A program made the translations under genes and the position numbers. From Porticoccus sp041581635 (GTDB taxonomy: Bacteria > Pseudomonadota > Gammaproteobacteria > Pseudomonadales > Porticoccaceae), in contig JBFICW010000011.1 in the NCBI GenBank assembly GCA_041581635.1, forward strand, positions 1-64,000: a stretch of 64,000 nt of DNA. Direction: 5' to 3'. The notes under the pieces were generated by a model. It had not been told where the DNA came from. It did no database searches and saw only the letters and a program-made list of their open reading frames with translations. Below are positions 35,647 through 44,881 of this stretch, piece by piece (positions within the stretch are counted from its first letter, which is position 1; each line of letters starts with the position of its first letter).

Positions 35647-37842
35647 TTATGTTGAGAGGATCATTTCGTCTGATTGTATGTCTATGACTTTTTGTAGTGC
35701 GGTCATATCCATTGGTCGGTTAAAGAAATAGCCCTGCGCCATATCGCAGTCCATGGCGGTTAAATACGCAGCTTGCTCTTTTGTCTCAATACCTTCTGCT
35801 ACAACGGTCAGGCCCAGTTTGTGCCCCACACTAATAATGACATCTGTAATAACAGCGTGGTCTGCATGGGTGGTTATGTCCTTTATAAATTCCCGATCAA
35901 TTTTCAGGATGTCCACCGGCAAGTTTTTTAATTGACTGAGTGATGAATAGCCGGTACCAAAGTCATCGATCGCAATGGTAACACCCAGCATTTTTATTTT
36001 ATTAAGAATGTCTATGGCTTGATCCATCTTTTCCATTAAAGCTGTTTCTGTAATTTCCAGTTCCAGTCTATGGGGTTCAATACCATGGTGTGTTAGGGCG
36101 AACTGAATGGTCTGCAAAAGGTTTGGGTCAGCCAGTTGGCGGGTTGACAGATTGACAGATAACGTTAATTCCGGACGATTTAATTGATCCAGTTGCAGGC
36201 AGGCTTGCTTTATCACCCAGGCTCCCAACGGAAGGATAAGCCCAGAGTCTTCTGCTTGTTGAATGAAGACCCCTGGGTAAAGCAATCCTTTGTCTGGATG
36301 CTGCCAGCGAACCAGTGCTTCGACGCCGGATATTCTTCCTGTAGACAGGCAAATTTGTGGCTGAAAATGCAGGATAAACTCATTGTGTTCCAGCGCTTGT
36401 CGGAGATCTTGTTCAAGCTCTATTTGCTCAAGCATGTTCGCGTTAAGAGCCGGGGAGAAAAATTGGTAGCAGTTGCGATTCTTTGCTTTGGCACTATACA
36501 TCGCAAGATCAGCATTTTTCAGCAGTTCAGTGGCATCGAGGCCGTCATTGGGTGCCAGGGTAATCCCGATACTGGTTGTAACTCTGACTTCATGATCGCC
36601 GAGATTTATCGGTGGTTGAATAGCAGCATTTATTTTTTCGGCAACACGGGCGGCATTTGTACTGGTGTTGATGTCTGGCAGAATAATGCAGAACTCATCA
36701 CCACCTAATCGTGCAACCGTATCTGATTTTCGAAGGGCATTGGACAGTCTCAGTCCAATAACTTTGAGCAATTGGTCTCCTGCTTCATGCCCAAGGGTAT
36801 CGTTAATTCGCTTAAACTCATCGATGTCCAGATAGAGTAATGCAAATTGATGACCATCACGTTGAGTTCTGGTAACCACTCGCTTTAACAGGTCGTTAAA
36901 AAGTCGACGATTACATAAATCTGTCAGAGGGTCGTAGAATGCAAGTTTATTAAGCTCCTCGGTCTTCTTGATGACGAGCCGCTTAAGGATTAAAGGTTGC
37001 TTGAGCAAGATATAGCTAAAGTAGGCCATGAGCGCGCTGATGGATAATGCGAGCAATATTTGCATGGCAATAGCCATTTGTCGGCCAGGTTGGAGTGTCG
37101 GCTTCATATATAAGAGCCATTCGCCATTAGGTACTTTTATGACTTGTTTAATCATGGAACTCAATGGTTCCGTGTTTCTCTGAGTTTCAGTAAGGTCGTA
37201 GTTGCTCTTTGCATAGTTATCGTTGAAAGATAATTGGTAGTAATACCCCTTGTCTTTGAGCTGGTCTAAACCCGTTGTGGTTATTAAGTCATTCAGATAA
37301 ATAACTACTGAAGCAAATCCCCAGAACTGTTCAACGTTATTCTCTCCTTTTAGGAATACCGGGTTTCGGCCAACAAGAGCAATGCCACCCTGTATAAGCT
37401 CAAATGGCCCTGACAAAGTAAGTTGCTTGGTGGAAATAGCCAGGCTTGCATCCTCTTTGCGGATATCGTCTACAAGGATGTTGTGTCCCAGAGCCTTCTG
37501 ATGCCCTTTAAGGGGGTATATCTTGCTGATAATTCCATTTGGGGCTAATTGAAGGTTAGTAATTCCACCTAGCGACTCAATGATATTGGCTGCGTAATCG
37601 TCAAAATGAGCTATCTCTCCATGATTAATTTCAAGTAGAGACTTTAAAAAATAGGTGGCTGACAGAGTGCGGGAGAGGTGTCGTTCAATCGTGACAGCTT
37701 GGGCAGCGACAATATCTGAGACGAGATGGATCTGTTCTTTCTCTCGTAACTTGTGGTAATTGTTGATAATCAGAAGGCCAATGAGAAGTGATACTGAAAA
37801 GATAGAAAATGGTATAAGGCAAAGTTTGGTGGCTTTCTTCAT
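35647..37842 (-). CDS. CHASE-GGDEF-EAL membrane-bound cyclic-di-GMP enzyme
   Basis: 731 residues. Two membrane helices (about 12-28 and 258-280) bracket a periplasmic CHASE-type sensor containing S-L-G-G-I-T-N-L-Q-L-A-P-N-G-I. The GGDEF domain (about 300-455) has an intact R-L-G-G-D-E-F loop. The EAL domain (about 470-715) has V-E-A-L-V-R-W, the D-D-F-G-T-G-Y-S-S loop, and an E-x-x-E-T-x-L stretch, so phosphodiesterase residues seem intact. It may make or degrade cyclic di-GMP depending on the extracytoplasmic signal. Transcribed alone. Confidence 0.93.
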   Translation of the reverse strand: MKKATKLCLIPFSIFSVSLLIGLLIINNYHKLREKEQIHLVSDIVAAQAVTIERHLSRTLSATYFLKSLLEINHGEIAHFDDYAANIIESLGGITNLQLAPNGIISKIYPLKGHQKALGHNILVDDIRKEDASLAISTKQLTLSGPFELIQGGIALVGRNPVFLKGENNVEQFWGFASVVIYLNDLITTTGLDQLKDKGYYYQLSFNDNYAKSNYDLTETQRNTEPLSSMIKQVIKVPNGEWLLYMKPTLQPGRQMAIAMQILLALSISALMAYFSYILLKQPLILKRLVIKKTEELNKLAFYDPLTDLCNRRLFNDLLKRVVTRTQRDGHQFALLYLDIDEFKRINDTLGHEAGDQLLKVIGLRLSNALRKSDTVARLGGDEFCIILPDINTSTNAARVAEKINAAIQPPINLGDHEVRVTTSIGITLAPNDGLDATELLKNADLAMYSAKAKNRNCYQFFSPALNANMLEQIELEQDLRQALEHNEFILHFQPQICLSTGRISGVEALVRWQHPDKGLLYPGVFIQQAEDSGLILPLGAWVIKQACLQLDQLNRPELTLSVNLSTRQLADPNLLQTIQFALTHHGIEPHRLELEITETALMEKMDQAIDILNKIKMLGVTIAIDDFGTGYSSLSQLKNLPVDILKIDREFIKDITTHADHAVITDVIISVGHKLGLTVVAEGIETKEQAAYLTAMDCDMAQGYFFNRPMDMTALQKVIDIQSDEMILST

Positions 37843-38122
37843 AATTATTATCGAGCCTGAAGCAACAAAATTAACAATTAAATGGGCTGCTCCATCTACC
37901 CGATACTATGCGCTCTTATCCAGAGCGGGCAAAATATAACATAGTTAATAATTGGATGGTCAGCTTGGGGTTTACATTTTAATGAGTCATTTGCGTAGGC
38001 TCGAAATTTATTCAGTGTCAAATAGAGAGTTTTCAAAATGTGCTGCTAACGATGGCAGCGGGTTGAGGTGTTAAGATGGCCAGACACTAACATCGCCCTT
38101 GCCAACATAAAAAGGTATTACT

Positions 38123-39265
38123 TTGAAACAAAAAAGAAGGCACATAAAACCCAAGCGCAAACTGGTTGAGCGCTCCCTTGAATTTACCATCGAAAATATG
38201 GATTCATTAGGGCAGGGAGTGGCAAAAATTGATAACAAACCTTGCTTTATTCCTAAAACATTGCCGGGCGAGACAGGGAGTGCAACCTTAACGAAAGCCA
38301 GTAAAGGCGTGATGTTTGCAAGGCTTGACGCCTTGGATATCAGTGCTGAAAACCGGCAAGAACCGGTGTGTAAGCATTTTTCCAGCTGTCCTGGTTGTCA
38401 TTATTTGCACACAGATTACCAAAGTGAGTTGCACTACAAGCAGCAGGCGCTGCAGAACCACCTGAAGCGTCTAAAAGTCCCTGTTCCTGAAGTTAAGCTA
38501 CTGCCTGCTGAGCAGCGCCTGGGTTATCGCAATCGAATCCAATTGCACTACCGGCATAAGTACATCGGCATGATTGATGGTGCAACCAATAACGTAGTCG
38601 AAATCCCTGAGTGTCTGGCCATAGATGATCGTTTGAGTACGGCTTTTGATCAACTCTATAGCGATAAAAGCTGGGTGCAGGAGCACGAAGGTGATGGGCA
38701 TTGCGAACTTTATCTGAGTGATGATGGCGTTGGTGTTGAGTGGAACAAGCCCTATGCCCACGGTGGGTTTAGTCAAGTTAATGAGGTTATGAATGAAGTC
38801 CTTAAAACTGCCGTGCTTGATGAACTTAAAGGTGAACAATATAAAACGTTGTTAGATTTATTTTCTGGTGAGGGCAATTTGTCAGACCTCGTCGTTAGAA
38901 ATAACAACGAAATAGACAGGGTGATGGTAGATTATGCGCCAGAAAGAGTGAAACAAGAGGCCCTAAGTTTTATCCATTTGGATTTGTTCTCAGAAACGGC
39001 TTTACGCACCTTTAAAGCACGCTGTGAGCATAAACAGTTTGATATTGTTTTAGTTGATCCCCCGCGGAAAGGCTTTGCTGATTTAGCCCTTTGGGTAAAA
39101 GCGATGAAGCCCAAAAAACTGATCTATGTTAGCTGTAACGCAGCAACGATGGTAAGAGACCTTCAGCAGTTGACGGGTAAGTACGCTATAGAGGCGGTTA
39201 GCCTGATAGACCTGTTCCCGGGAACCTATCATTACGAGACGTTGGTCTCCGTGAGCTTTAAGTAA
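38123..39265 (+). CDS. TrmA/RlmD-family uridine-C5 RNA methyltransferase
   Basis: 380 residues from TTG 38123, supported by AAAAGG about 8 bases earlier. An N-terminal TRAM domain (about 15-75) precedes an iron-sulfur motif with cysteines in E-P-V-C-K-H-F, S-S-C-P-G-C and later I-P-E-C, the four-Cys pattern of RlmD. The methyltransferase has D-L-F-S-G-E-G-N, the catalytic-region D-P-P-R-K-G and the nucleophile in Y-V-S-C-N-A-A-T. It should methylate a uridine of 23S rRNA or tRNA; which one is not certain. The family is usually longer (about 430-450), so this is a compact member. Many bacteria keep RlmD near relA, which is not the case here. Confidence 0.85.
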   Translation: MKQKRRHIKPKRKLVERSLEFTIENMDSLGQGVAKIDNKPCFIPKTLPGETGSATLTKASKGVMFARLDALDISAENRQEPVCKHFSSCPGCHYLHTDYQSELHYKQQALQNHLKRLKVPVPEVKLLPAEQRLGYRNRIQLHYRHKYIGMIDGATNNVVEIPECLAIDDRLSTAFDQLYSDKSWVQEHEGDGHCELYLSDDGVGVEWNKPYAHGGFSQVNEVMNEVLKTAVLDELKGEQYKTLLDLFSGEGNLSDLVVRNNNEIDRVMVDYAPERVKQEALSFIHLDLFSETALRTFKARCEHKQFDIVLVDPPRKGFADLALWVKAMKPKKLIYVSCNAATMVRDLQQLTGKYAIEAVSLIDLFPGTYHYETLVSVSFK

Positions 39266-39370
39266 CCTGCCGGCGGAATCCTGTGATTACTCCGTGGGAG
39301 TCGAAAATGCACTTGCAGTCATGTCATCGGTCGCTTAAGTTTTCGCTGTGGGTGTTCATAGGTATTCAGC

Positions 39371-39886
39371 GTGAATTGTGATTTGACGATCCTTTCTAAA
39401 CGATTTGGGCAGCTAATGCTTGCTCACCATTTAACGGTGGCTTGTGCTGAGTCCTGTACCGGGGGTGGTATTGCCAGTGCCATTACTGATACTCCAGGAA
39501 GTTCGCAGTGGTTTCATGCCGGTTTTGTGACTTATTCAAACGGCGCAAAGCAGCGATATTTGGGCGTTTCGGCCGAGACATTAAACACTCAGGGGGCTGT
39601 TAGTGAGGCTGTGGTAGAGCAGATGGCTAAGGGCGCACTTAAAAACGCAAGCGCTGATATTGCCGTAGCGGTAAGTGGTATAGCTGGGCCAGATGGCGGC
39701 ACTAAGGATAAGCCGGTAGGTACAGTGTGGTTTTGCTGGTGTACCCGAGATACACCAGCCAATCGTAGCAGGGTGGTAACGCGGTGTATTCAGTTCAAGG
39801 GTGACCGACTAGCGATACGCAAGGCCGCCGTAGAGGTGGCTCTCAAAGGGTTGATCGAGGAGGTTGAAAATTATATTACTGTATAG
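39371..39886 (+). CDS. pncC: Nicotinamide-nucleotide amidase (CinA C-terminal family)
   Basis: 171 residues from GTG 39371. The family motifs are A-E-S-C-T-G-G-G-I-A-S (catalytic Ser/Thr region), T-Y-S-N-G-A-K, and G-I-A-G-P-D-G-G-T. PncC deamidates nicotinamide mononucleotide to NaMN in pyridine-nucleotide recycling. It stands alone as the CinA C-terminal domain without the N-terminal MoCF domain, as in other gammaproteobacteria. Its stop codon lies inside the LexA box of recA, so SOS repression of recA acts over the end of this gene. Confidence 0.93.
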   Translation: MNCDLTILSKRFGQLMLAHHLTVACAESCTGGGIASAITDTPGSSQWFHAGFVTYSNGAKQRYLGVSAETLNTQGAVSEAVVEQMAKGALKNASADIAVAVSGIAGPDGGTKDKPVGTVWFCWCTRDTPANRSRVVTRCIQFKGDRLAIRKAAVEVALKGLIEEVENYITV

Positions 39887-39896
39887 CTATACAGTA
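39877..39896. promoter_or_regulatory. LexA (SOS) box upstream of recA
   Basis: TACTGTATAGCTATACAGTA is a perfect 20-base palindrome containing CTGT-N8-ACAG, the gammaproteobacterial LexA consensus. It lies 93 bases before the recA ATG and overlaps the pncC stop codon (39884-39886). Confidence 0.92.
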
Positions 39897-39988
39897 TAAA
39901 AAAATTAAGTTAAGCTTCGTATCATCAAGCGGGTCAATGAGCCGCTGGCAATTCAGAAAACCAGAACAAACGTTAAGAGGCATCAATA

Positions 39989-41044
39989 ATGGATCCTAAT
40001 AAAGAGAAAGCCCTCCAGGCAGCACTTGGCCAAATCGAACGCCAATTTGGTAAGGGTACCGTCATGCGCATGGGTGACAGGGAGCATGTCGTGATGCCAT
40101 CCATCTCAACGGGTTCGCTGGGTTTGGATGTTGCTTTAGGTATTGGAGGCTTGCCGAAAGGGCGAATTGTCGAAATTTATGGCCCTGAGTCCTCCGGTAA
40201 AACTACTTTGACACTTCAGGTGATTGCTGAAGCTCAAAAGGCCGGTGGCACTTGTGCGTTTGTCGATGCCGAGCATGCACTGGATCCCATCTATGCAGAA
40301 AAATTAGGTGTCAATGTCGATGATTTGATGGTCTCTCAGCCAGATACGGGTGAGCAGGCGTTGGAGGTGACCGACATGTTAGTGCGCTCTGGTGCCGTTG
40401 ATGTGTTAGTCGTGGATTCCGTTGCCGCACTGACGCCTAGGGCTGAAATTGAAGGTGAAATGGGCGATCATCATGTGGGTTTACAGGCACGATTGATGTC
40501 CCAGGCCCTGCGAAAACTGACGGGCAATATCAAGCAAGCCAATTGCCTGGTGATTTTTATTAACCAGATTCGTATGAAAATTGGCGTGATGTTTGGCAAC
40601 CCGGAAACGACTACGGGTGGTAATGCATTGAAGTTTTACTCATCTGTTCGATTGGATATTCGTCGTATTGGCGCGGTGAAAGATGGTGATGAAGTGGTGG
40701 GTAATGAAACCCGTGTAAAAGTGGTGAAGAACAAAGTATCCCCGCCATTTAAACAGTGTGAGTTCCAGATACTCTACGGGCAGGGCATCAACCATCTGGG
40801 TGAAATTGTTGATCTGGGTGTGAAATGTGGCTTGGTCGATAAGTCCGGCGCTTGGTATGCTTATAACGGCAATAAGATTGGTCAGGGAAAGGCCAATGCT
40901 TGTGAGTACCTTAGAGAAAATCCTGCAATCGCCGATGACATCGAGCAAAAGATTCGTGCGGAGCTGATGCCGGTGGCAAAAAAGAGAGAGATTGCAGGTA
41001 ATGACTCGTCGAATCAGGAAGAAGTCGAGGTTTTAAAAGGCTAA
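39989..41044 (+). CDS. recA: Recombinase RecA
   Basis: 351 residues, full length. Walker A is G-P-E-S-S-G-K-T-T; the L2 loop region reads G-N-P-E-T-T-T-G-G-N-A-L; the N-terminal K-A-L-Q-A-A-L-G-Q-I-E-R-Q-F-G-K-G is typical. It forms the strand-exchange filament on single-stranded DNA and triggers LexA self-cleavage. Preceded by AAGAGG, with a perfect LexA box upstream, and followed by a strong terminator. Confidence 0.98.
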   Translation: MDPNKEKALQAALGQIERQFGKGTVMRMGDREHVVMPSISTGSLGLDVALGIGGLPKGRIVEIYGPESSGKTTLTLQVIAEAQKAGGTCAFVDAEHALDPIYAEKLGVNVDDLMVSQPDTGEQALEVTDMLVRSGAVDVLVVDSVAALTPRAEIEGEMGDHHVGLQARLMSQALRKLTGNIKQANCLVIFINQIRMKIGVMFGNPETTTGGNALKFYSSVRLDIRRIGAVKDGDEVVGNETRVKVVKNKVSPPFKQCEFQILYGQGINHLGEIVDLGVKCGLVDKSGAWYAYNGNKIGQGKANACEYLRENPAIADDIEQKIRAELMPVAKKREIAGNDSSNQEEVEVLKG

Positions 41045-41076
41045 CGAGTCCCGCAGGGTCGAGCATTCAATAGAAG

Positions 41077-41105
41077 CCGTATTTCATAGGGAATACGGTT
41101 TTTTT
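41077..41105 (+). terminator. Terminator after recA
   Basis: CCGTATT (41077-41083) pairs with AATACGG (41092-41098) and is followed by seven T residues. It lies 33 bases after the recA stop and separates recA from the following genes. Confidence 0.85.
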
Positions 41106-41175
41106 ATGTCTAAGTATTTTCAGCGCTTGGGTTGTCGGCGTGTTTTAATTAATGACTTAAACACGAGAATTGTCG

Positions 41176-41952
41176 ATGTCGGACTTGGTAGTTTATAAAA
41201 GTATTCTGGTTGCATTGGTACTGCTGGGGCTGGTTGTGGCAGAGCGTTATCTGCCAGCCGTTAACCTACCAGAAACGGAAGTGCTTCGAGGCCGAATAGC
41301 AAAAAACCTTTCTCTGTGGCTCATCAACAGCCTTGTTTCTCCCGTCATCATATTACCGATTACATTTTATGCCATTAACTATGGAGGAAGTTATGGGATA
41401 GGTTGGCGAAGTGACCACCTGGAAAGCTGGGCGTTTATTGGGATCGACCTGTTAATTCTGGATCTCTGGATTTATTGGTGGCATAGAGCTAATCACCGTT
41501 TAGCCTTTTTGTGGCGTTTCCACAGAGTGCATCATTTAGACCGTTGGCTAGATGTTACCTCTTCCGTAAGGTTTCATTTTGGCGAATTGGTACTCTCTGC
41601 GCTAGTTAGAGCAGTTGTGATTGCCTGTTTGGGGATTCCAATTATCTCTGTGGTTATCTTTGAATCGCTGGTGTTGATGAATTCAGGGTTTCATCACTCC
41701 AATGTTCGAATACCAAAGAGGATTGAAGAAAGACTATCCAGATTTATTGTGACACCCTCGATACATTGGGTTCACCACCATGTTGTTAAGAGCGACACTG
41801 ACAGCAATTATGGGACATTGTTTAGCTTTTGGGATCGCCTGTTTGGTAGTTATTCTAAAAATAAACGTACGAGTGATATGGACATAGGCTTAGAGCGCTG
41901 TGCTGATATGAGATTTTTTGAGTTGCTTGTCTCGCCGTTCACAAGACGTTAG
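41176..41952 (+). CDS. Sterol desaturase / fatty-acid hydroxylase family protein
   Basis: 258 residues from ATG 41176 (a TTG two codons earlier is possible). An integral membrane protein with the eight-histidine di-iron pattern: H-R-A-N-H, H-R-V-H-H, H-H-S-N near residue 175 and H-W-V-H-H-H near 200. Enzymes of this superfamily use O2 and two irons to hydroxylate or desaturate lipids, sterols or carotenoids. The substrate is unknown. It lies between recA and recX, which normally adjoin, after a recA terminator and without a visible LexA box, so it is probably transcribed independently. Confidence 0.88.
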   Translation: MSDLVVYKSILVALVLLGLVVAERYLPAVNLPETEVLRGRIAKNLSLWLINSLVSPVIILPITFYAINYGGSYGIGWRSDHLESWAFIGIDLLILDLWIYWWHRANHRLAFLWRFHRVHHLDRWLDVTSSVRFHFGELVLSALVRAVVIACLGIPIISVVIFESLVLMNSGFHHSNVRIPKRIEERLSRFIVTPSIHWVHHHVVKSDTDSNYGTLFSFWDRLFGSYSKNKRTSDMDIGLERCADMRFFELLVSPFTRR

Positions 41953-42106
41953 TGAGGCAAGACCTCTAAGGCGAGTGATGCGCAAGCTATGGGCACTAAG
42001 CTGATAGAGAACGGTCAAAAATGAACAATAGATAAAACAGCGAGATGTGGTTTTATAGTTACGTTGTATAAATGAGTAAGATGGTTAGGCAAGAAAGGAA
42101 GTGGAT

Positions 42107-42766
42107 ATGGACAATTACCAAGAGCTTATAAGTATTATCGCGCTAACGATGGGCGTGGGTTGGGCAAGCGGTATTAATTTATATGCGGCAGTATTGGTAC
42201 TTGGGCTTGCCGGAGCCACGGGAAATATAAATTTACCTCCTGAACTGGCAGTGGTGCAAAGCCCAATGGTCATCATGGCAGCTGGTGTGATGTATTTTGT
42301 CGAGTTTGTTGCCGACAAAGTGCCCGGTGTGGATACAGGGTGGGATACGCTACATACGTTTATCCGAATACCTGCTGGAGCTATGTTGGCAGCTGGTGCT
42401 GTAGGTGATGTAACACCAGCACTGGAAATAGCCGCGGGGCTAATGGGCGGCACTATGGCTGGTGCGAGCCATCTAACTAAATTCTCTGCTAGAGCGCTCA
42501 TTAATACTTCGCCCGAGCCTTTTTCCAATTGGGTCGCATCTATTTCCGAAGATGTGTTGGTGCTTGGGGGTATGTGGGCAATGTTTAACCACCCTTGGTT
42601 GTTTGTTGGTTTGATGATCTTGTTTATATTACTGGTGATATGGTTGTTGCCTAAACTATGGCGGTTGTTAAAAGTTATCTTTTCCAAGCTGGGTGAGTGG
42701 TTGGGTGTTGTGCAAAAGCAGCCTGAGCCTGCGGCAAAGGTACCAGTTAATCCCATTGAGAAATAG
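42107..42766 (+). CDS. DUF4126 membrane protein
   Basis: 219 residues from ATG 42107, preceded by AAAGGA; a GTG at 42101 is possible. About five hydrophobic segments and the family pattern G-I-N-L-Y-A-A-V-L-V-L-G (early), F-V-A-D-K-V-P-G-V-D-T-G-W-D, and S-P-E-P-F-S-N-W. Function unknown. The end is 11 bases before recX, so the two may share a transcript, giving recX an unusual partner. Confidence 0.82.
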   Translation: MDNYQELISIIALTMGVGWASGINLYAAVLVLGLAGATGNINLPPELAVVQSPMVIMAAGVMYFVEFVADKVPGVDTGWDTLHTFIRIPAGAMLAAGAVGDVTPALEIAAGLMGGTMAGASHLTKFSARALINTSPEPFSNWVASISEDVLVLGGMWAMFNHPWLFVGLMILFILLVIWLLPKLWRLLKVIFSKLGEWLGVVQKQPEPAAKVPVNPIEK

Positions 42767-42777
42767 AGTAGTTTCTG

Positions 42778-43260
42778 GTGAAAACCGAGAATAATAAATA
42801 CCAAATAGATCCGCAGAAACCGGAGGTTGCTATCCGGTTTCGCGCTATGGGTTTGTTGGCGCGCAGAGAGCATTCCCGTCTCGAATTACACATGAAGTTG
42901 GCAGATAAATTTCCACAGTACCGTGATCTGTTGCAAGCAGTTATAGAGACATTGCAACAGGAGAACCTCCAGTCTGACGAGCGTTTCTCTGAGGCATTTG
43001 TGGTGTCTCGAATACGAAAGGGGCAGGGGCCGCAGCGAATTTTTATGGAGCTTCAGCAAAGAGGGGTGGAAAAAACTTTGGCCGAACGGGTTGTGAGAGA
43101 TGGTGGGGTCGATTGGTTCCGTTTGGCGGCAGAGGTGATGGTAAAAAAGTACGGAGATGAACCATGCCCCGACTTTAATGAGCGCGCAAAGCGTAGCAAG
43201 TTTCTTCAGTACCGAGGGTTCGATAGCGAACAGATTTCTCGCTGTTTTGGCGGTGATTAA
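42778..43260 (+). CDS. recX: Regulatory protein RecX
   Basis: 160 residues from GTG 42778; the frame has no closer ATG that keeps the family start. It shows the three-repeat helical RecX fold with A-M-G-L-L-A-R-R-E-H-S-R-L-E-L, then Y-V-like R-I-R-K-G-Q-G-P-x-R-I, and a C-terminal K-S-K-F-L-Q-Y-R-G-F-D-S. RecX limits RecA filament length. Its distance from recA (1.7 kb, two genes and a terminator between) suggests it no longer follows recA by simple readthrough, though a low-level transcript is possible. Confidence 0.88.
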   Translation: MKTENNKYQIDPQKPEVAIRFRAMGLLARREHSRLELHMKLADKFPQYRDLLQAVIETLQQENLQSDERFSEAFVVSRIRKGQGPQRIFMELQQRGVEKTLAERVVRDGGVDWFRLAAEVMVKKYGDEPCPDFNERAKRSKFLQYRGFDSEQISRCFGGD

Positions 43261-43443
43261 CTGTTTGTCACCAATCTGTATCGGGCAGACCTTAAAAGTA
43301 TTTGTTCTCGATAAAACTGCTGTGGGCCTATTGTAAGCCTGAGGTCTGCAATAAGGATGCAAGCAACTTATCTGATCTGATTAAGGAACAGAAGAGCGAC
43401 AAAGCAATCTAAACAGGCACAGATTCATTTAGGGGATATTCCG

Positions 43444-43875
43444 TTGAAGCGAGTGAGTGTTTATATTGTGATTTTTCTAGTATTGAGTGGCTTTCAGACG
43501 CCTTTACTCTATGCTGAAGATTCAGTTTCTGACACTGAGATTCGGAATGTAAACGGTGACATTAACGAAGTTGTCGATCCTGCGGACTGGGGTATCTACA
43601 ATGGTTGTATTAGTAACAATCGTATTCGTGCTATTAATGTGTTGGGTGTTAATGCTGCCATCCTCGAGCTTGTGGATGGTAAAAAAGTAGTTATGCAGTT
43701 TATGGGGCGCTGCAGGGGGATCAGGCAGTATGGCTTTGTTTATACCACCAAAAATAATCTTCTTTGCACGAAAAACCACTCGGTTCGAGTTATGGAGACG
43801 GGAAACTACTGCGAGGTGGAATCTCTGAAGCCTTATCTGGGCGATGAGCCGCTGGGTGGTGATGGCAAGAAATGA
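43444..43875 (+). CDS. Periplasmic protein of DUF6491 type
   Basis: 143 residues from TTG 43444, starting a signal peptide (K-R-V-S-V-Y-I-V-I-F-L-V-L-S-G-F, cleavage near L-Y-A/E-D). The mature part has a beta-rich pattern: C-I-S-N-N-R-I-R, then F-M-G-R-C-R-G, L-C-T-K and Y-C-E-V, with four cysteines that may pair. This spacing resembles DUF6491 proteins, of unknown function. It is followed 25 bases later by a peptidase gene on the same strand. Confidence 0.6.
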   Translation: MKRVSVYIVIFLVLSGFQTPLLYAEDSVSDTEIRNVNGDINEVVDPADWGIYNGCISNNRIRAINVLGVNAAILELVDGKKVVMQFMGRCRGIRQYGFVYTTKNNLLCTKNHSVRVMETGNYCEVESLKPYLGDEPLGGDGKK

Positions 43876-43900
43876 AGTCTGTGACTATATGGGGTGAGGT

Positions 43901-44770
43901 TTGTATCGTTATCTAATTATTTCGATCATTTGGTTGGTTTCCCAAGGCGCTACTGCACTTGAGTTATCGGGTGTGCTGACTCAGGGGGCTCTATTAATTG
44001 GGCGCGTGGCTCCAGGAACAGAAGTGGAGCTGATGCAACGCTCGGTTAGGGTTGGAGAAGATGGTCTGTTTGTTTTTGGCCTGGGTCGCGATACGCCCCC
44101 GAGCATTGAGCTTGTCACTAAAAATGGTCGCGGTGAAAAGGAGTCTCATCTGTTGGCAGTAACTCAGCGAGAATATAATGAGCAACGGGTTAACGGAGTT
44201 CCTCAAAAAACGGTGACACCGCCGCCAGAAGTTATGGAGCGTATACACCGTGAAGCTGTCTTGGTTAAAGATGCCAGGGGTGATGACAGTCGAAGTTTGG
44301 ATTTCCTCTCCGGCTTCTCTAAACCGTTAGAAGGGCCTATTACCGGCGTTTATGGCAGTCGCAGAGTGTATAACGATAAACCGGGTAGGCCGCACTTTGG
44401 TTTAGATATTGCGGCACCTACTGGCACCGATGTCTTTGCGCCAGCACCTGGCGTAGTGAAGCTGGTCCACGATGATATGTTCTACTCTGGTGGTACTCTG
44501 ATTGTCGATCATGGCCATGGTGTCAGTTCATCATTTATCCATCTCAGTGATGTGATCGCCCAGCCTGGCCAGCGGGTTGAAGCTGGAGACCTGATTGCTC
44601 GAGTGGGTTCAACTGGCCGGGCGACGGGGCCTCATTTGGACTGGCGCATCAATTGGTTTGACGTAAGGTTAGACCCAGCGTTGGTGTTAGAGAATTTCCC
44701 TTCAGTAACTGGCGCGTTAGGTTTATCCGCTAACTTGTCTGATCTGTCCGTAAAAGCCAATAACAAATAG
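43901..44770 (+). CDS. M23 family metallopeptidase (peptidoglycan endopeptidase)
   Basis: 289 residues from TTG 43901, the only start available before an in-frame stop. Signal peptide to about residue 19 (A-T-A-L-E). The first domain (20-150) holds a beta-sandwich-like region; the M23 LytM domain follows at about 150-270, with H-F-G-L-D-I-A-A-P, the H-G-H-G motif and the zinc-ligand H-L-D-W region. It should cut peptide cross-links in the wall or help activate amidases. Ribosome-binding site GGGGTGAGG lies very close to the TTG. Confidence 0.85.
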   Translation: MYRYLIISIIWLVSQGATALELSGVLTQGALLIGRVAPGTEVELMQRSVRVGEDGLFVFGLGRDTPPSIELVTKNGRGEKESHLLAVTQREYNEQRVNGVPQKTVTPPPEVMERIHREAVLVKDARGDDSRSLDFLSGFSKPLEGPITGVYGSRRVYNDKPGRPHFGLDIAAPTGTDVFAPAPGVVKLVHDDMFYSGGTLIVDHGHGVSSSFIHLSDVIAQPGQRVEAGDLIARVGSTGRATGPHLDWRINWFDVRLDPALVLENFPSVTGALGLSANLSDLSVKANNK

Positions 44771-44789
44771 GCGTAAGACAAAAATCTGA

Positions 44790-44828
44790 GCTAAAACCTC
44801 GGGGTACATGGCCAAACGTGGTTTTAGC
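44790..44828. repeat. Inverted repeat after the M23 gene
   Basis: GCTAAAACC (44790-44798) and GGTTTTAGC (44820-44828) are perfect reverse complements 21 bases apart. A pyrimidine-rich stretch follows, so it may act as a weak terminator; this is not certain. Confidence 0.5.
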
Positions 44829-44881
44829 ACCTTCTTTCCCTTAAACTTGCGCCTTTAGAATCTCCTCGATTAGGAGGCGTG

